Positions 1-11,083 of a stretch of DNA of 64,000 nucleotides are shown in pieces. Both the position numbers and the translations under genes were made by a program. The notes below the pieces were generated by a model, which was not told the DNA's origin, searched no databases, and saw only the letters and a list, made by a program, of their open reading frames with translations. Source of the DNA: Streptococcus mitis (GTDB taxonomy: Bacteria; Bacillota; Bacilli; Lactobacillales; Streptococcaceae); NCBI RefSeq assembly GCF_000722765.2, contig NZ_CP028415.1, forward strand, positions 502,501-566,500, read 5' to 3'. Every line of letters begins with the position of its first letter. Position 1 is the stretch's first letter.

Positions 1-1
1 G

Positions 2-265
2 ATGATTTTGAGCCTCTCGCCAGATGTGCTGGATACCGTTATTTTCTATGGAGAAGACATTGCTGAATTAGCCCAATTGGCTAGTCAAATGTTCCCAATC
101 GGCCACGTTTACTACTTCAAGAAAACAGAAGACCAAGACCAATTTGAAGACCTAGTCAAGCAGGTCAAAGAAAGCCTTGGAGTCCATGATCAAATCCTGC
201 TCAAAGGCTCCAACTCTATGAATCTAGCCAAGTTAGTAGAAAGTTTAGAAAATGAAGCTAAGTGA
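2..265 (+). CDS. murF: MurF, C-terminal end (partial)
   Basis: This is the last 87 codons of a gene that begins before the window. The residues fit the C-terminal domain of UDP-N-acetylmuramoyl-tripeptide--D-alanyl-D-alanine ligase, including the closing KGSNSMNLAKLVE stretch typical of MurF. The enzyme adds D-Ala-D-Ala to the UDP-MurNAc tripeptide in the cytoplasm, the last soluble step of precursor synthesis. Its place just upstream of ftsA/ftsZ fits a dcw-type cluster. The catalytic and ATP-binding parts are off the window, so the call rests on the tail and context. Confidence 0.8.
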   Translation: MILSLSPDVLDTVIFYGEDIAELAQLASQMFPIGHVYYFKKTEDQDQFEDLVKQVKESLGVHDQILLKGSNSMNLAKLVESLENEAK

Positions 266-313
266 TTTTGTCAAACATTTACGTATTTCTAAATCCATTT
301 TTGACAAATAGCA

Positions 314-322
314 TGGTATAAT
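314..322 (+). promoter_or_regulatory. extended -10 promoter of the YwaF-like gene
   Basis: TGG-TATAAT forms a consensus extended -10. A TTGACA lies at 301-306 but is too close (10 bp) to serve as its -35. The next start codon is 38 bases downstream, with a GAGGAAG ribosome site. Confidence 0.55.
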
Positions 323-359
323 AAAATGCAGGAAAATTTTGAATCATGAGGAAGACTAG

Positions 360-1064
360 ATGAATTTATGGGATATTTTCTTTACGACCCAAGCAACAGA
401 GCCACCCAAATTTGACCTTTTTTGGTATGTCAGTATATTTACACTCTTGGCCTTGACCTTTTATACAGCCTATCGTTATCGTGAAAAGAAGGGTTACCAA
501 CGATTTTTCCAAATCTTGCAGGCCGTTCAGTTAATCCTTCTTTATGGATGGTACGGGGTTAATCATATGCCATTGTCAGAAAGCTTACCCTTTTACCATT
601 GCCGTATGGCTATGTTTGTGGTGCTTTTGCTTCCTGGTCAGTCCAAATATCGGCAGTATTTTGCATTACTAGGAACATTTGGGACATTAGCAGCCTTTGT
701 TTATCCAGTGCCAGATCCTTATCCATTCCCACATATTGCCATTTTATCCTTTATCTTTGGCCACTTAGCTCTCTTGGGGAACTCTCTAGTTTATCTATTG
801 AGACAGTATAACGCGCGATTGCTGGATGTGAAGGGAATTTTTCTCATGACTTTTGCACTAAATGCCTTGATTTTTGTGGTCAATTTAGTAACAGGCGGAG
901 ATTACGGATTCTTGACAAAACCACCATTGGTTGGAGATCATGGCTTAGTAGCTAATTATTTAATCGTTTCCCTGGCCTTATCAGCAGCGATTACGTTAAC
1001 AAAGAAAATCTTGGAACTATTTTTAGAACAAGAAGCAGAAAAAATGATTGCAAAGAAAGCTTAG
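360..1064 (+). CDS. TIGR02206 / YwaF-family integral membrane protein
   Basis: A 234-residue protein with about six to seven hydrophobic segments, starting at an ATG after a GAGGAAG ribosome site. It resembles the TIGR02206 (YwaF-like) membrane proteins, with the family-like FYHCRMAM and YPVPDPYPFPH stretches in the middle. Their biochemical role is not established. It has its own promoter and terminator between murF and ftsA, so it is probably monocistronic and a passenger in the division cluster. Confidence 0.7.
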   Translation: MNLWDIFFTTQATEPPKFDLFWYVSIFTLLALTFYTAYRYREKKGYQRFFQILQAVQLILLYGWYGVNHMPLSESLPFYHCRMAMFVVLLLPGQSKYRQYFALLGTFGTLAAFVYPVPDPYPFPHIAILSFIFGHLALLGNSLVYLLRQYNARLLDVKGIFLMTFALNALIFVVNLVTGGDYGFLTKPPLVGDHGLVANYLIVSLALSAAITLTKKILELFLEQEAEKMIAKKA

Positions 1065-1083
1065 AAATGAGCTTTCTTTTTTT
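1055..1083 (+). terminator. intrinsic terminator after the YwaF-like gene
   Basis: GAAAGC (1055-1060) pairs with GCTTTC (1071-1076), followed by a run of T. The left arm lies inside the last codons of the preceding gene, so stop codon and terminator overlap. Confidence 0.65.
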
Positions 1084-1192
1084 CATAAATCTGATTTTTT
1101 ATAACTTGTTTGGAAAATAAAAAAATTTGATGAGCGAATGTGAAAAAATGGTAAGTAAATTTAGGAAAAACTAAGCACGATTGGATTTTTTG

Positions 1193-1201
1193 TGTTATAA
1201 T
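1193..1201 (+). promoter_or_regulatory. extended -10 promoter of ftsA-ftsZ
   Basis: TGT-TATAAT lies 78 bases upstream of the ftsA start and downstream of a terminator, so the ftsA operon has its own promoter here. No convincing -35 is seen, as is common for extended -10 promoters in streptococci. Confidence 0.6.
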
Positions 1202-1278
1202 ATTCTGTGAATAGCTATGCCCTATTTTAGCTATATTGAATAGAAGTTTGAAACTTGGAAGAGAGAGGATGCGATGTA

Positions 1279-2658
1279 ATGGCTAGAGATGGTTTTTTTA
1301 CAGGCTTAGATATCGGAACTAATTCGATTAAAGTATTGGTTGCCGAGCTTAGAAATGGTGAACTTAATGTAATTGGTGTAAGTAATGCCAAGAGTAAAGG
1401 TGTAAAGGATGGGATTATCGTTGATATTGAAGCAGCAGCAACTGCTATCAAGTCAGCTATTTCCCAAGCAGAAGAGAAAGCTGGCATTTCAATCAAATCA
1501 GTAAATGTTGGTTTGCCTGGAAATCTTTTGCAAGTAGAACCAACTCAAGGTATGATTCCAGTTACATCTGATACAAAAGAAATTACAGATCAAGATGTTG
1601 AAAATGTTGTTAAATCAGCCTTGACAAAGAGTATGACACCAGATCGTGAAGTCATTACTTTTATTCCAGAAGAATTTATCGTAGATGGTTTCCAAGGTAT
1701 TCGTGACCCACGTGGTATGATGGGGGTTCGTCTTGAAATGCGTGGTTTGCTTTACACAGGTCCCCGTACTATTCTTCACAATTTACGCAAGACAGTTGAG
1801 CGCTCAGGTGTTCAAGTTGAAAATATTATTATTTCACCATTGGCTTTGGTTCGTTCAGTCTTGAACGAAGGAGAGCGTGAATTTGGAGCTACTGTGATTG
1901 ATATGGGAGCAGGTCAAACAACTGTTGCTACAATCCGTAACCAAGAACTCCAGTTTACAAATATTCTTCAAGAAGGTGGAGATTATGTCACAAAAGATAT
2001 CTCTAAAGTCTTGAAGACTTCACAAAAACTAGCTGAAGGATTGAAATTGAACTATGGTGAAGCCTACCCATCACTTGCTAGCAATGAAACCTTCCAAGTT
2101 GAAGTGATTGGTGAAGTAGAGCCTGTAGAAGTTACAGAAAGCTACCTAGCAGAGATTATTTCAGCTCGCATTAAACACATTTTTGAACAAATCAAACAAG
2201 AGTTGGAAAGAAGACATTTGTTGGATCTTCCAGGTGGGATTGTTCTGATTGGTGGAAATGCTATTTTACCAGGTATTGTAGAACTTGCACAGGAAGTCTT
2301 TGGTGTTGGTGTCAAACTTTACGTTCCAAATCAAGTTGGAATTCGTAACCCTGCCTTTGCTCATGTGATTAGCTTGTCTGAATTTGCTGGTCAATTGACT
2401 GAAGTGCATTTATTGGCACAAAGAGCAGTCAAGGGTGAAGATACTTTGCGTCACCAACCCATTAATTTTGGTGGGATGATTCAACGTGTTACGCAGGTAG
2501 CACAACCGACCCCTATTCAACCAGTTCAAAATACTGAGGTAGAGCAATCAGCTTCTACGAACGTAGTTGCTCCGAAAGAAGATAAAGTATCTTCTCAAAA
2601 TAAACCAAAAATCGCAGATCGTTTCCGTGGCTTAATCGGAAGCATGTTTGATGAATAA
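1279..2658 (+). CDS. ftsA: cell division protein FtsA
   Basis: FtsA is the actin-like ATPase that ties FtsZ filaments to the membrane and recruits the divisome. The protein is 459 residues from this ATG. The phosphate-1 motif GLDIGTNS is at the N-terminus, a second actin-fold signature DMGAGQTT is mid-protein, GIVLIGGNA follows, and the C-terminal amphipathic membrane-targeting helix (FRGLIGSMF) closes the chain. An in-frame ATG at 1255 would add eight residues, but the GAGAGAGGA ribosome site at 1261-1269 is correctly spaced only for 1279. ftsZ follows 17 bases later, a conserved operon order. Confidence 0.97.
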   Translation: MARDGFFTGLDIGTNSIKVLVAELRNGELNVIGVSNAKSKGVKDGIIVDIEAAATAIKSAISQAEEKAGISIKSVNVGLPGNLLQVEPTQGMIPVTSDTKEITDQDVENVVKSALTKSMTPDREVITFIPEEFIVDGFQGIRDPRGMMGVRLEMRGLLYTGPRTILHNLRKTVERSGVQVENIIISPLALVRSVLNEGEREFGATVIDMGAGQTTVATIRNQELQFTNILQEGGDYVTKDISKVLKTSQKLAEGLKLNYGEAYPSLASNETFQVEVIGEVEPVEVTESYLAEIISARIKHIFEQIKQELERRHLLDLPGGIVLIGGNAILPGIVELAQEVFGVGVKLYVPNQVGIRNPAFAHVISLSEFAGQLTEVHLLAQRAVKGEDTLRHQPINFGGMIQRVTQVAQPTPIQPVQNTEVEQSASTNVVAPKEDKVSSQNKPKIADRFRGLIGSMFDE

Positions 2659-2672
2659 AAGAGGAAAAATAA

Positions 2673-3932
<1,260 letters not shown>

Positions 3933-3936
3933 GTAA

Positions 3937-4608
3937 ATGAATTTGAAAGAAAATACAGAACGTGTTTTTCAACAAATAAAAGATGCAAGTCAGCAGTCAG
4001 GAAGAGAAGCCAATTCTGTTTCGGTTGTTGCTGTTACAAAATATGTAGACGTACCGACAGCGGAGGCTTTGCTTCCGCTAGGTGTGCATCATATTGGTGA
4101 AAATCGTGTGGATAAGTTTCTTGAGAAATATGAAGCTTTAAAAGATAGAAATATTACCTGGCATTTGATTGGAACCTTGCAAAGACGCAAGGTCAAAGAT
4201 GTCATTCAGTATGTTGATTATTTCCACGCTTTGGATTCATTAAAGCTAGCAGAGGAAATTCAAAAAAGAAGTGACCGAGTTGTTAAGTGTTTCTTACAAG
4301 TAAATATCTCAAGGGAAGAGAGCAAACATGGTTTTTCAAGGGAAGAACTATTAGAGCTCTTGCCAGAATTGGCCACCTTAGATAAAATTGAATATGTCGG
4401 CTTGATGACCATGGCTCCTTTTGAAGCTAGTAGTGATGAGTTGAAAGAGATTTTTAAAGCTACGCAGGATTTGCAACTAGAAATTAGAGAAAAACAAATT
4501 CCCAATATGCCAATGACGGACTTGAGTATGGGTATGAGTCGTGACTACAAGGAAGCGATTGAATTTGGCTCAACATTTGTCAGAATTGGTACAGCATTTT
4601 TTAAGTAG
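3937..4608 (+). CDS. ylmE: YggS/YlmE-family PLP-binding protein
   Basis: A 223-residue fold-type III (alanine-racemase-like) barrel of the YggS/PROSC family, which binds pyridoxal 5'-phosphate and buffers its level rather than catalysing a known reaction. The PLP lysine lies in AVTKYV near residue 36. HHIGENRVDK and the C-terminal SMGMSRDY and RIGTAFF motifs are family hallmarks. It starts four bases after the ftsZ stop without a clear Shine-Dalgarno site, so translation may be coupled to ftsZ. Confidence 0.92.
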   Translation: MNLKENTERVFQQIKDASQQSGREANSVSVVAVTKYVDVPTAEALLPLGVHHIGENRVDKFLEKYEALKDRNITWHLIGTLQRRKVKDVIQYVDYFHALDSLKLAEEIQKRSDRVVKCFLQVNISREESKHGFSREELLELLPELATLDKIEYVGLMTMAPFEASSDELKEIFKATQDLQLEIREKQIPNMPMTDLSMGMSRDYKEAIEFGSTFVRIGTAFFK

Positions 4609-4617
4609 GAAAGAAAT

Positions 4618-5151
4618 ATGTCTTTAAAAGATAGATTTGATAAATTTATAGATTATTTTACAGAAGATGGAGAAGATGTTGGTACTGCATATCAGCCTAA
4701 AGCTGAAGAGCCGATTGTGACTCCAGTCCCTTCTGTTCAAGAGTTGCCTCAACAAGCTGGTAGCACGCTATCTAAAGATAAAAACATCACTCGTCTTCAT
4801 GCCCGTCAACAAGAGTTGGCTATGCAAAGTCAACGTTCTACTGATAAGGTGACAATTGATGTTCGTTATCCACGTAAATACGAAGATGCCACAGATATTG
4901 TTGATTTATTAGCTGGTAACGAAAGTATTTTGATTGATTTTCAATATATGACAGAAGTTCAAGCTCGTCGTTGTTTGGACTATCTGGATGGGGCGCGCCA
5001 CGTTTTAGCTGGTAACATGAAAAAGGTAGCATCTACCATGTACCTGCTGACACCAGTTGATGTGGTTGTCAATATTGAAGACATCAAAATCCCAGATGAA
5101 TCACAAAATGGTGAATTTGGCTTTGATATGAAACGTACGAGAGTGAGATAA
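4618..5151 (+). CDS. sepF: cell division protein SepF
   Basis: SepF is a membrane-associated Z-ring partner that bundles FtsZ and substitutes for or assists FtsA. The 177-residue protein has an N-terminal amphipathic membrane-binding helix ([14 protein letters not shown]), a variable linker, and the SepF (DUF552) domain at about residues 80-165, with [21 protein letters not shown] and YLLTPVDV. An AGGAAAG ribosome site precedes it. It overlaps the next start by one base (TAATG), so coupling is likely. Confidence 0.95.
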   Translation: MSLKDRFDKFIDYFTEDGEDVGTAYQPKAEEPIVTPVPSVQELPQQAGSTLSKDKNITRLHARQQELAMQSQRSTDKVTIDVRYPRKYEDATDIVDLLAGNESILIDFQYMTEVQARRCLDYLDGARHVLAGNMKKVASTMYLLTPVDVVVNIEDIKIPDESQNGEFGFDMKRTRVR

Positions 5152-5414
5152 TGATCTTTCTCATTCGTTTTGTTCAAAATGCAGTGGATATCTATTCACT
5201 GATTTTAATTATTTTTGCTCTGATGTCTTGGTTTCCCAATGCTTATGAATCACGTCTTGGACGCTTGATTATTAGTTTAGTGAAACCGATAATCGCTCCC
5301 TTGCAACGTTTACCCCTCCAGATTGCAGGTCTTGACTTGTCTGTCTGGATTGCGGTATTACTAGTTCACTTCCTAGGGGAGCAGTTGATTCGACTTTTAG
5401 TAATCTTTCTATGA
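5151..5414 (+). CDS. ylmG: YggT-family membrane protein YlmG
   Basis: A small (87-residue) protein with two hydrophobic segments, about residues 8-28 and 62-85, around the family motif NAYESRLGRLI. YlmG/YggT proteins sit in the membrane and are linked genetically to division and chromosome organisation. The mechanism is unknown. The gene overlaps sepF by one base and ylmH by four (ATGA), within a translationally coupled operon. Confidence 0.9.
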   Translation: MIFLIRFVQNAVDIYSLILIIFALMSWFPNAYESRLGRLIISLVKPIIAPLQRLPLQIAGLDLSVWIAVLLVHFLGEQLIRLLVIFL

Positions 5415-6196
5415 ACAAGATGATTTATCAACACTTTTCTAAGAATGATTCGTCTTTTATTGATAAGGGAGTAGAATGGATAAAAAAGGTAGAAGATTCT
5501 TATTCTCCTTTTTTAACACCCTTTGTAAATCCCCATCAAGAAAAGATTTTAAAGGTTCTAGCATCAACCAACGGCATCTCCTACATGAGCAGTCGGCAGT
5601 TTCTTGAAACTGAATATGTACGGGTACTCCTGTATCCTGATTATTTTGAGCCGGATTTCTCTGATTTTGAGCTATCCTTGCAAGAAATTGTCTATCCTAA
5701 TAAGTTTGAACGCTTAACGCATGCAAAAATATTAGGGACTGTTTTAAATCAGCTAGGAATCGATAGGAAGCTATTTGGTGATATCTTAGTCAATGAAGAG
5801 AGAGCACAGATTATCATTAATCGACAGTTTATGCTCCTTTTTCAAGACGGCATTACGAAAATTGCTCGTTTACCGGTTCGTCTAGAAGAACGGGATTTTA
5901 CTGAGAAAATTGCTACAGTAGAAGATTATCAAGAATTAGATATTTGTATTGCTAGTTCTAGATTAGATGTTTTTCTAGCAGGTGTCTTCAAGCTGTCTAG
6001 AAATCAGGCAAGTCAGTTAATTGAAAAACAGGCAGTCCAAGTGAATTACCATTTAGTTGAAAAATCAGATTATGCAGTTCAAGTTGGTGATTTGATTAGT
6101 GTTAGGAAATTTGGTCGATTGAAACTCGTTAGAGATAATGGGCAAACAAAAAAAGATAAAAAGAAATTAACGGTCCAATTGTTATTAAGTAAGTGA
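5411..6196 (+). CDS. ylmH: YlmH, S4-domain RNA-binding protein
   Basis: A 261-residue protein of the YlmH family. The C-terminal S4 RNA-binding domain (about residues 180-240) has the pattern SRLDVFLAGVFKLSRNQASQLIE followed by VQVNYHLVEK and GDLISVRKFGR. YlmH is known as a ribosome-associated factor that acts on peptidyl-tRNA-obstructed subunits during ribosome rescue. The ATG overlaps the ylmG stop by four bases. Confidence 0.92.
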   Translation: MNKMIYQHFSKNDSSFIDKGVEWIKKVEDSYSPFLTPFVNPHQEKILKVLASTNGISYMSSRQFLETEYVRVLLYPDYFEPDFSDFELSLQEIVYPNKFERLTHAKILGTVLNQLGIDRKLFGDILVNEERAQIIINRQFMLLFQDGITKIARLPVRLEERDFTEKIATVEDYQELDICIASSRLDVFLAGVFKLSRNQASQLIEKQAVQVNYHLVEKSDYAVQVGDLISVRKFGRLKLVRDNGQTKKDKKKLTVQLLLSK

Positions 6197-6204
6197 GGAA
6201 AAAT

Positions 6205-7080
6205 ATGCCAATTACATCGTTAGAAATCAAAGATAAAACTTTTAGCACACGCTTCAGAGGGTTTGATCAAGAAGAAGTAGATGAATTTTTAGATATTGTA
6301 GTCCGTGATTATGAAGATTTGGTTCGCTCTAATCATGATAAGGATTTACATATTAAGAGTTTGGAAGAGCGTTTGTCTTACTTTGATGAGATGAAAGATT
6401 CATTGAGTCAATCTGTATTGATTGCACAAGATACAGCAGAGCGAGTAAAACAAGCTGCAACGGAACGTTCAAACAATATTATCCAACAAGCAGAGCAAGA
6501 TGCCCAACGTTTGTTGGAAGAAGCTAAGTACAAGGCAAATGAAATTCTTCGTCAAGCAACGGATAATGCTAAGAAAGTTGCTGTTGAAACAGAAGAATTG
6601 AAGAACAAGAGTCGTGTCTTCCATCAACGTCTTAAATCTACAATTGAGAGCCAGTTAGCAATTGTCGAATCTTCAGATTGGGAAGATATTCTTCGCCCAA
6701 CAGCGACTTATCTTCAGACAAGTGATGAGGCCTTCAAAGAAGTGGTCAGCGAAGTCTTAGGTGACTCTGTCTTGCAACAACATCCAGAGGAAGAACCAAT
6801 TGATATTACTCGCCAGTTTTCTCCCGAGGAAATGGCAGAGTTGCAAGCGCGTATCGAAGCGGCTAATAAGGAACTTGCAGAAGCCGAAGCAAGAGCTGAG
6901 CAGGAACAAGTGGTTTCACCAGCTCCGGTTGTTGAAGAAAGTTCAGCTCATCCAGTTGGTCCAATGTATGAAGAGCCAGAAGTAGCTCCAAGCCATTATC
7001 CAGGACCAACACCAGCTACTGAAGCTGTAAGCTCAGAACCAGGTTTTGCGGCACCGCAAGAATCTGTTACAATTTTATAA
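6205..7080 (+). CDS. divIVA: cell division/polarity protein DivIVA
   Basis: DivIVA is a coiled-coil scaffold that binds curved membrane at septa and poles. The N-terminal membrane-binding motif is present (MPITSLEIKDKTF, then FRGFDQEEVDEFLD). A long coiled coil spans about residues 30-140, and an acidic, Pro/Glu-rich tail follows to residue 291. An in-frame GTG lies at 6193, but GTGAGGAA is the ribosome site for the ATG at 6205. The tail seems longer than the roughly 260-residue pneumococcal protein as I recall it. The gene ends just before the ileS T-box. Confidence 0.95.
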   Translation: MPITSLEIKDKTFSTRFRGFDQEEVDEFLDIVVRDYEDLVRSNHDKDLHIKSLEERLSYFDEMKDSLSQSVLIAQDTAERVKQAATERSNNIIQQAEQDAQRLLEEAKYKANEILRQATDNAKKVAVETEELKNKSRVFHQRLKSTIESQLAIVESSDWEDILRPTATYLQTSDEAFKEVVSEVLGDSVLQQHPEEEPIDITRQFSPEEMAELQARIEAANKELAEAEARAEQEQVVSPAPVVEESSAHPVGPMYEEPEVAPSHYPGPTPATEAVSSEPGFAAPQESVTIL

Positions 7081-7082
7081 GA

Positions 7083-7303
7083 AATAATCTGAGAACAATA
7101 TCTTATCCTTATATTTCCAGCGAGCAGGAGATGGTGTGAGTCCTGCATTCCCTAATGATAAGATTATCCTCTCAAAAACTCAAGTCTGAATGGAGTAAGA
7201 TTTGACGTTCCCCACGTTACGGGATAAGAGGGAGAAAGACAAAATCTTTTTCCGAATAAAGGTGGTACCACGATTTTCGTCCTTTTTGGCAGTCGTGGTT
7301 TTT
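7083..7303 (+). promoter_or_regulatory. T-box leader of ileS
   Basis: A 250-base leader with T-box features. Stem I closes with ATAATCT (7084-7090) against AGATTAT (about 7151-7157), and a conserved T-box core AAAGGTGGTACCACG is at about 7258-7272. A terminator pairs ACCACGA (7267-7273) with TCGTGGT (7293-7299) before a T run. Uncharged tRNA-Ile would stabilise the antiterminator and allow ileS expression. I could not fix the specifier codon from folding by eye. Confidence 0.9.
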
Positions 7304-7332
7304 AATTTGTTATTATTTATAAAGGAGATACC

Positions 7333-10125
7333 ATGAAACTCAAAGATACCCTTAACCTTGGGAAAACAGCTTTCCCAATGCGTGCAGGACTTCCTACCAA
7401 AGAGCCAGTTTGGCAAAAGGAATGGGAAGATGCAAAACTTTACCAACGTCGTCAAGAATTGAACCAAGGAAAACCTCATTTCACCTTGCATGATGGCCCT
7501 CCATACGCAAACGGAAATATCCACGTTGGACATGCTATGAACAAGATTTCAAAAGATATCATTGTTCGTTCAAAATCTATGTCAGGTTTTTACGCACCAT
7601 TTATCCCAGGTTGGGATACTCATGGTCTGCCAATCGAGCAAGTTTTGGCAAAACAAGGTGTTAAACGCAAAGAAATGGACTTGGTTGAGTACTTGAAACT
7701 TTGCCGTGAATACGCTCTTTCTCAAGTAGATAAGCAACGTGAAGACTTTAAACGTTTGGGTGTTTCTGGTGACTGGGAAAATCCATATGTGACGTTGACT
7801 CCTGATTATGAAGCAGCCCAAATCCGTGTCTTCGGTGAGATGGCTAATAAAGGTTATATCTACCGTGGTGCAAAACCAGTTTACTGGTCTTGGTCATCTG
7901 AGTCAGCTCTTGCTGAAGCAGAGATTGAATACCATGACTTGGTTTCAACTTCCCTTTACTATGCCAACAAGGTAAAGGATGGCAAAGGTGTTCTAGATAC
8001 AGATACTTATATCGTTGTTTGGACAACTACTCCATTTACTATCACAGCTTCTCGTGGTTTGACGGTTGGAGTGGATATTGATTACGTCTTGGTTCAACCT
8101 GCTGGTGAAGCTCGTAAGTTTGTCGTTGCTGCAGAATTATTGACTAGCTTGTCTGAGAAATTTGGTTGGGCTGATGTTCAAGTTTTGGCAACTTACCGTG
8201 GTCAAGAATTGAACCACATCGTAACAGAACATCCATGGGATACAGCTGTAGATGAATTGGTTATTCTTGGTGACCACGTTACGACAGACTCTGGTACTGG
8301 TATTGTCCATACAGCCCCTGGTTTTGGTGAGGACGACTACAATGTTGGTATTGCTAATGGTCTTGAAGTCGCAGTGACTGTTGACGAACGTGGTATCATG
8401 ATGAAGAATGCTGGTCCTGAGTTTGAAGGTCAATTCTATGAAAAGGTAGTTCCAACTGTTATTGAAAAACTTGGTAACCTCCTTCTTGCCCAAGAAGAAA
8501 TCTCTCACTCGTACCCATTTGACTGGCGTACTAAGAAACCAATTATCTGGCGTGCAGTTCCACAATGGTTTGCCTCAGTTTCTAAATTCCGCCAAGAAAT
8601 CTTGGACGAAATTGAAAAAGTGAAATTCCACTCAGAATGGGGTAAAGTCCGTCTTTACAACATGATTCGTGACCGTGGCGACTGGGTTATCTCTCGTCAA
8701 CGTGCTTGGGGTGTTCCTCTTCCAATCTTCTACGCAGAAGACGGCACAGCGATCATGACTGCTGAAACGATTGAACACGTGGCTCAACTCTTTGAGGAAC
8801 ATGGTTCAAGTATTTGGTGGGAACGTGATGCTAAGGACCTTTTGCCAGAAGGATTTACTCATCCAGGTTCTCCAAATGGGGAGTTCAAGAAAGAAACAGA
8901 TATCATGGACGTTTGGTTTGACTCAGGTTCATCATGGAATGGGGTTGTAGTAAACCGTCCTGAGTTGACTTACCCAGCAGACCTTTACCTAGAAGGTTCT
9001 GACCAATACCGTGGTTGGTTCAACTCATCACTCATCACATCTGTTGCCAACCATGGTGTAGCACCTTACAAACAAATCTTGTCACAAGGTTTTGCCCTTG
9101 ATGGTAAAGGTGAGAAGATGTCTAAATCTCTTGGAAATACCATTGCTCCAAGCGATGTTGAAAAACAATTTGGTGCTGAAATCTTGCGTCTCTGGGTAAC
9201 AAGTGTTGACTCAAGCAATGACGTACGTATCTCTATGGATATCTTGAGCCAAGTCTCTGAAACTTACCGTAAGATCCGTAATACCCTTCGTTTCTTGATT
9301 GCCAATACATCTGACTTTAACCCAGCTGTGGATGCAGTAGCTTACGAAGAACTTCGTTCAGTTGATAAGTACATGACGATTCGCTTTAACCAGCTTGTTA
9401 AGACCATTCGTGATGCTTATGCAAACTTTGAATTCTTGACAATCTACAAGGCCTTGGTGAACTTTATCAACGTTGATTTGTCAGCCTTCTACCTTGATTT
9501 TGCTAAGGACGTTGTTTACATCGAAGGTGCCAAATCACTGGAACGCCGTCAAATGCAGACTGTCTTCTATGACATTCTTGTGAAAATCACCAAACTCTTG
9601 ACTCCAATCCTTCCTCACACAGCAGAGGAAATCTGGTCATATCTTGAGTTTGAAGCTGAAGACTTCGTTCAATTGTCAGAATTGCCAGAAGCAGAAACTT
9701 TTGCTAATCAAGAAGAAATCTTGGACACATGGGCTGCCTTCATGGACTTCCGTGGACAAGCTCAAAAAGCCTTGGAAGAAGCTCGTAATGCCAAAGTTAT
9801 CGGGAAATCACTTGAAGCACACTTGACAGTTTATCCAAACGAAGTTGTGAAAACTCTACTCGAAGCAGTAAACAGCAATGTGGCTCAACTTTTGATCGTG
9901 TCAGACTTGACCATCGCAGAAGGACCAGCTCCAGAAGCTGCCGTTAGCTTCGAAGATGTAGCCTTCACAGTTGAACGTGCTGCAGGCCAAGTATGTGACC
10001 GTTGCCGTCGTATTGACCCAACAACAGCAGAACGCAGCTACCAGGCAGTCATCTGTGACCACTGTGCAAGCATCGTAGAAGAAAACTTTGCGGCCGCAGT
10101 AGCAGAAGGATTTGAAGCGAAATAA
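7333..10125 (+). CDS. ileS: isoleucyl-tRNA synthetase
   Basis: A class I aminoacyl-tRNA synthetase of 930 residues that charges tRNA-Ile and edits valine. The HIGH signature appears as GNIHVGH near residue 64, and the KMSKS loop as [10 protein letters not shown] near 597. The CP1 editing domain lies between, around [13 protein letters not shown]. The C-terminal zinc-binding Cys pairs (CDRCRR...CDHC, about residues 893-917) are present. AAAGGAG precedes the ATG by the right distance, and the T-box leader confirms the substrate class. Confidence 0.98.
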   Translation: MKLKDTLNLGKTAFPMRAGLPTKEPVWQKEWEDAKLYQRRQELNQGKPHFTLHDGPPYANGNIHVGHAMNKISKDIIVRSKSMSGFYAPFIPGWDTHGLPIEQVLAKQGVKRKEMDLVEYLKLCREYALSQVDKQREDFKRLGVSGDWENPYVTLTPDYEAAQIRVFGEMANKGYIYRGAKPVYWSWSSESALAEAEIEYHDLVSTSLYYANKVKDGKGVLDTDTYIVVWTTTPFTITASRGLTVGVDIDYVLVQPAGEARKFVVAAELLTSLSEKFGWADVQVLATYRGQELNHIVTEHPWDTAVDELVILGDHVTTDSGTGIVHTAPGFGEDDYNVGIANGLEVAVTVDERGIMMKNAGPEFEGQFYEKVVPTVIEKLGNLLLAQEEISHSYPFDWRTKKPIIWRAVPQWFASVSKFRQEILDEIEKVKFHSEWGKVRLYNMIRDRGDWVISRQRAWGVPLPIFYAEDGTAIMTAETIEHVAQLFEEHGSSIWWERDAKDLLPEGFTHPGSPNGEFKKETDIMDVWFDSGSSWNGVVVNRPELTYPADLYLEGSDQYRGWFNSSLITSVANHGVAPYKQILSQGFALDGKGEKMSKSLGNTIAPSDVEKQFGAEILRLWVTSVDSSNDVRISMDILSQVSETYRKIRNTLRFLIANTSDFNPAVDAVAYEELRSVDKYMTIRFNQLVKTIRDAYANFEFLTIYKALVNFINVDLSAFYLDFAKDVVYIEGAKSLERRQMQTVFYDILVKITKLLTPILPHTAEEIWSYLEFEAEDFVQLSELPEAETFANQEEILDTWAAFMDFRGQAQKALEEARNAKVIGKSLEAHLTVYPNEVVKTLLEAVNSNVAQLLIVSDLTIAEGPAPEAAVSFEDVAFTVERAAGQVCDRCRRIDPTTAERSYQAVICDHCASIVEENFAAAVAEGFEAK

Positions 10126-10144
10126 GATTGTTGCATAATACTAA

Positions 10145-10182
10145 GAAGGAAAAGGATTGTCAAACAGTCCTTTCCTTTTTGG
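10145..10182 (+). terminator. intrinsic terminator after ileS
   Basis: AAGGAAAAGGATTG and CAGTCCTTTCCTT form a long, slightly bulged stem around TCAAA, followed by a T run. Confidence 0.75.
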
Positions 10183-10270
10183 TTTTGACTAGCTTTTTTG
10201 TGAAAAATTGTGTAAAATAGAATAGATAAACGAGGGAAAACCTCGGAAAATTTAAAGGAGAATCCATCTA

Positions 10271-10963
10271 ATGGTAAAATTGGTTTTTGCTCGCCACGGT
10301 GAGTCTGAATGGAACAAAGCTAACCTTTTCACTGGTTGGGCTGATGTTGATTTGTCTGAAAAAGGTACACAACAAGCGATTGACGCTGGTAAATTGATCA
10401 AAGAAGCTGGTATCGAATTTGACCAAGCTTACACTTCAGTATTGAAACGTGCGATTAAAACAACGAACTTGGCTCTTGAAGCTTCTGACCAATTGTGGGT
10501 TCCAGTTGAAAAATCATGGCGCTTGAACGAACGTCACTACGGTGGTTTGACTGGTAAAAACAAAGCTGAAGCTGCTGAACAATTTGGTGATGAGCAAGTT
10601 CACATCTGGCGTCGCTCATACGATGTATTGCCTCCAAACATGGATCGTGATGATGAGCACTCAGCTCACACTGACCGTCGTTACGCTTCACTTGACGATT
10701 CAGTTATTCCAGATGCTGAAAACTTGAAAGTGACTTTGGAACGTGCCCTACCATTCTGGGAAGATAAAATCGCTCCAGCTCTTAAAGATGGTAAAAACGT
10801 ATTCGTAGGAGCTCACGGTAACTCAATCCGTGCCCTTGTAAAACACATCAAAGGTTTGTCAGACGACGAAATCATGGACGTGGAAATCCCTAACTTCCCA
10901 CCATTGGTATTCGAATTCGACGAAAAATTGAACGTAGTTTCTGAATACTACCTTGGAAAATAA
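10271..10963 (+). CDS. gpmA: 2,3-bisphosphoglycerate-dependent phosphoglycerate mutase
   Basis: A 230-residue glycolytic enzyme that interconverts 3- and 2-phosphoglycerate through a phosphohistidine. The histidine phosphatase signature [10 protein letters not shown] is at residues 6-15. The second catalytic His is in [11 protein letters not shown] (about residue 180), and the dPGM motif [13 protein letters not shown] near residue 85 is present. A strong AAAGGAG ribosome site and flanking terminators mark it as a single, highly expressed gene. Confidence 0.97.
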   Translation: MVKLVFARHGESEWNKANLFTGWADVDLSEKGTQQAIDAGKLIKEAGIEFDQAYTSVLKRAIKTTNLALEASDQLWVPVEKSWRLNERHYGGLTGKNKAEAAEQFGDEQVHIWRRSYDVLPPNMDRDDEHSAHTDRRYASLDDSVIPDAENLKVTLERALPFWEDKIAPALKDGKNVFVGAHGNSIRALVKHIKGLSDDEIMDVEIPNFPPLVFEFDEKLNVVSEYYLGK

Positions 10964-10974
10964 TTTATAGACAG

Positions 10975-11001
10975 AAATCCTAGGAATTCCTAGGATTTTT
11001 T
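10975..11001 (+). terminator. intrinsic terminator after gpmA
   Basis: A perfect 10-bp stem: AAATCCTAGG, AATT loop, CCTAGGATTT, then T residues. Confidence 0.85.
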
Positions 11002-11083
11002 GTATCTGCTTCTGGTTTCCAACTAGTTGAAAAAGCGTTATAATGGTAGTATGAAGTAATTTGTTTGAGAGAGGGTGGGTCTG

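Noticed and set aside
301..306. TTGACA as the -35 box of the YwaF-like gene promoter
   Set aside because: It is only 10 bp from the TATAAT at 317, too short for a working spacer. The extended -10 explains the promoter better.
8137..8565. 142-codon open frame on the minus strand inside ileS
   Set aside because: It overlaps the conserved editing domain of ileS and shows no independent coding evidence.
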